Positions 5,254 to 5,658 of a stretch of 5,658 bases of DNA are shown piece after piece (position 1 is the first letter of the stretch; every line of letters begins with the position of its first letter). The DNA is from Bacillota bacterium (GTDB lineage: Bacteria; Bacillota; Clostridia; Saccharofermentanales; Fastidiosipilaceae). The stretch is taken from contig JAEZYR010000025.1 in NCBI GenBank assembly GCA_023442635.1, positions 1-5,658 of the forward strand, in the 5' to 3' direction. A model generated the notes under the pieces. It searched no databases. It saw nothing but the letters and a program-made list of their open reading frames with translations, and was not told the DNA's origin. The position numbers and the translations under genes are program-made.

Positions 5254-5658
5254 TCAAAAGCGAAAGTAAAGGAAGGGATTGTAGCTGTCATTGACCAAGG
5301 CGGCCGTGGACATCGCCAGCAGCAGAAGCATGACGATGACATTGATCGCAAAAGCCCACGTTTTAGCTGGGATCTCCCCTGTCAGGTCAGGCAACATACC
5401 GTCAGATTGGCGCCGCAAAAGACGCCATTGAGCCAGCGTCTGGTAGCGCTCAGGATTGGGTCGCGATAGGCCTAATCTTTCAGCCATAAGCCTAGGCCAG
5501 GGCGTCGCCCCTAGGATGGCCAAGAGCAAGATAGGCAGGTTGTGCAGCAAAAGGTAGTGCGTGTTAGCTTGCCAGAGCGCCGTCAGATGATTCGGGGCGG
5601 CTAGCTTCAAGCCAAAAAGGCGACCCAAAATCTGCTGGGCTGTATGCATGTCAGGGGC
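5254..5658 (-). CDS. MBOAT family O-acyltransferase (AlgI/DltB-like), C-terminal part (5' end outside window)
   Basis: C-terminal 134 residues of a polytopic membrane-bound O-acyltransferase, which passes acyl groups from a cytoplasmic donor across the membrane to an extracytoplasmic acceptor. The frame stays open to the window edge: codons for A-P-D precede the ATG at 5649, and the run APDMHTAQQILGRLFGL matches the region after the conserved FFR segment in AlgI-like proteins, so that ATG is internal. Two hydrophobic segments are seen, one around HYLLLHNLPILLLAILGATPW and a last one around AFAINVIVMLLLLAMSTAALV. The protein ends NPFLYFRF, a hallmark of MBOAT proteins of this type in Bacillota. 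The catalytic histidine of the family lies upstream, outside the window. It immediately precedes the DHHW gene, the usual partner. The acceptor (alginate-like polysaccharide, other exopolysaccharide or cell-wall polymer) cannot be told from this part. Confidence 0.87.
   Translation of the reverse strand, partial: APDMHTAQQILGRLFGLKLAAPNHLTALWQANTHYLLLHNLPILLLAILGATPWPRLMAERLGLSRPNPERYQTLAQWRLLRRQSDGMLPDLTGEIPAKTWAFAINVIVMLLLLAMSTAALVNDSYNPFLYFRF

Noticed and set aside
5647..5649. ATG at 5649 as the start of the MBOAT gene
   Set aside because: The frame continues open to the window edge, and the preceding residues fit the conserved FFR-x-D-like region of AlgI-type proteins, so this Met is internal.

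Overview
This is a moderately GC-rich, gene-dense bacterial chromosomal segment. It carries two plus-strand genes (left third), then four minus-strand genes, with short spacers throughout. Strong purine-rich ribosome binding sites, GTG use, an intrinsic terminator and an MBOAT protein ending in NPFLYFRF paired with a DHHW-motif protein all suggest a Bacillota (Firmicutes) member, perhaps Clostridia or Negativicutes. That placement is inference; nothing here fixes a genus.

Left block (1-1497, plus strand): the C-terminal part of a MATE-family multidrug/Na+ or H+ antiporter, cut by the window edge, followed after about 15 bases by a GNAT-family N-acetyltransferase. The GNAT stop codon sits inside an imperfect 25-bp tandem duplication that appears to have changed the protein's C-terminus. 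The convergent spacer (1498-1717) holds a good stem-loop that could act as a terminator in both directions, and a second, unusual multibranched inverted-repeat structure.

Middle block (1718-3779, minus strand): an aldo/keto reductase very like E. coli YghZ/Gpr (L-glyceraldehyde-3-phosphate reductase) is followed after 28 bases by an atypical/extended short-chain dehydrogenase of the NAD-dependent epimerase/dehydratase family. They look like a two-gene operon with a candidate promoter just upstream of the reductase.

Right block (3887-5658, minus strand): the C-terminus of an MBOAT (AlgI/DltB-like) membrane O-acyltransferase, cut by the window edge, followed after 14 bases by a membrane-anchored DHHW/AlgJ-AlgX-like SGNH-type protein. 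By analogy with AlgI/AlgJ/AlgX, the pair probably moves acyl (acetyl) groups across the membrane onto an extracellular polysaccharide or cell-wall polymer. The DHHW protein carries an unusual low-complexity, repeat-containing linker just before its catalytic motif.

No mobile element, CRISPR array, tRNA or rRNA was seen. Most of the window is ordinary housekeeping and accessory metabolism. The parts most worth a second look are the acyltransferase pair with its inserted linker, the duplicated GNAT tail and the structured convergent spacer.
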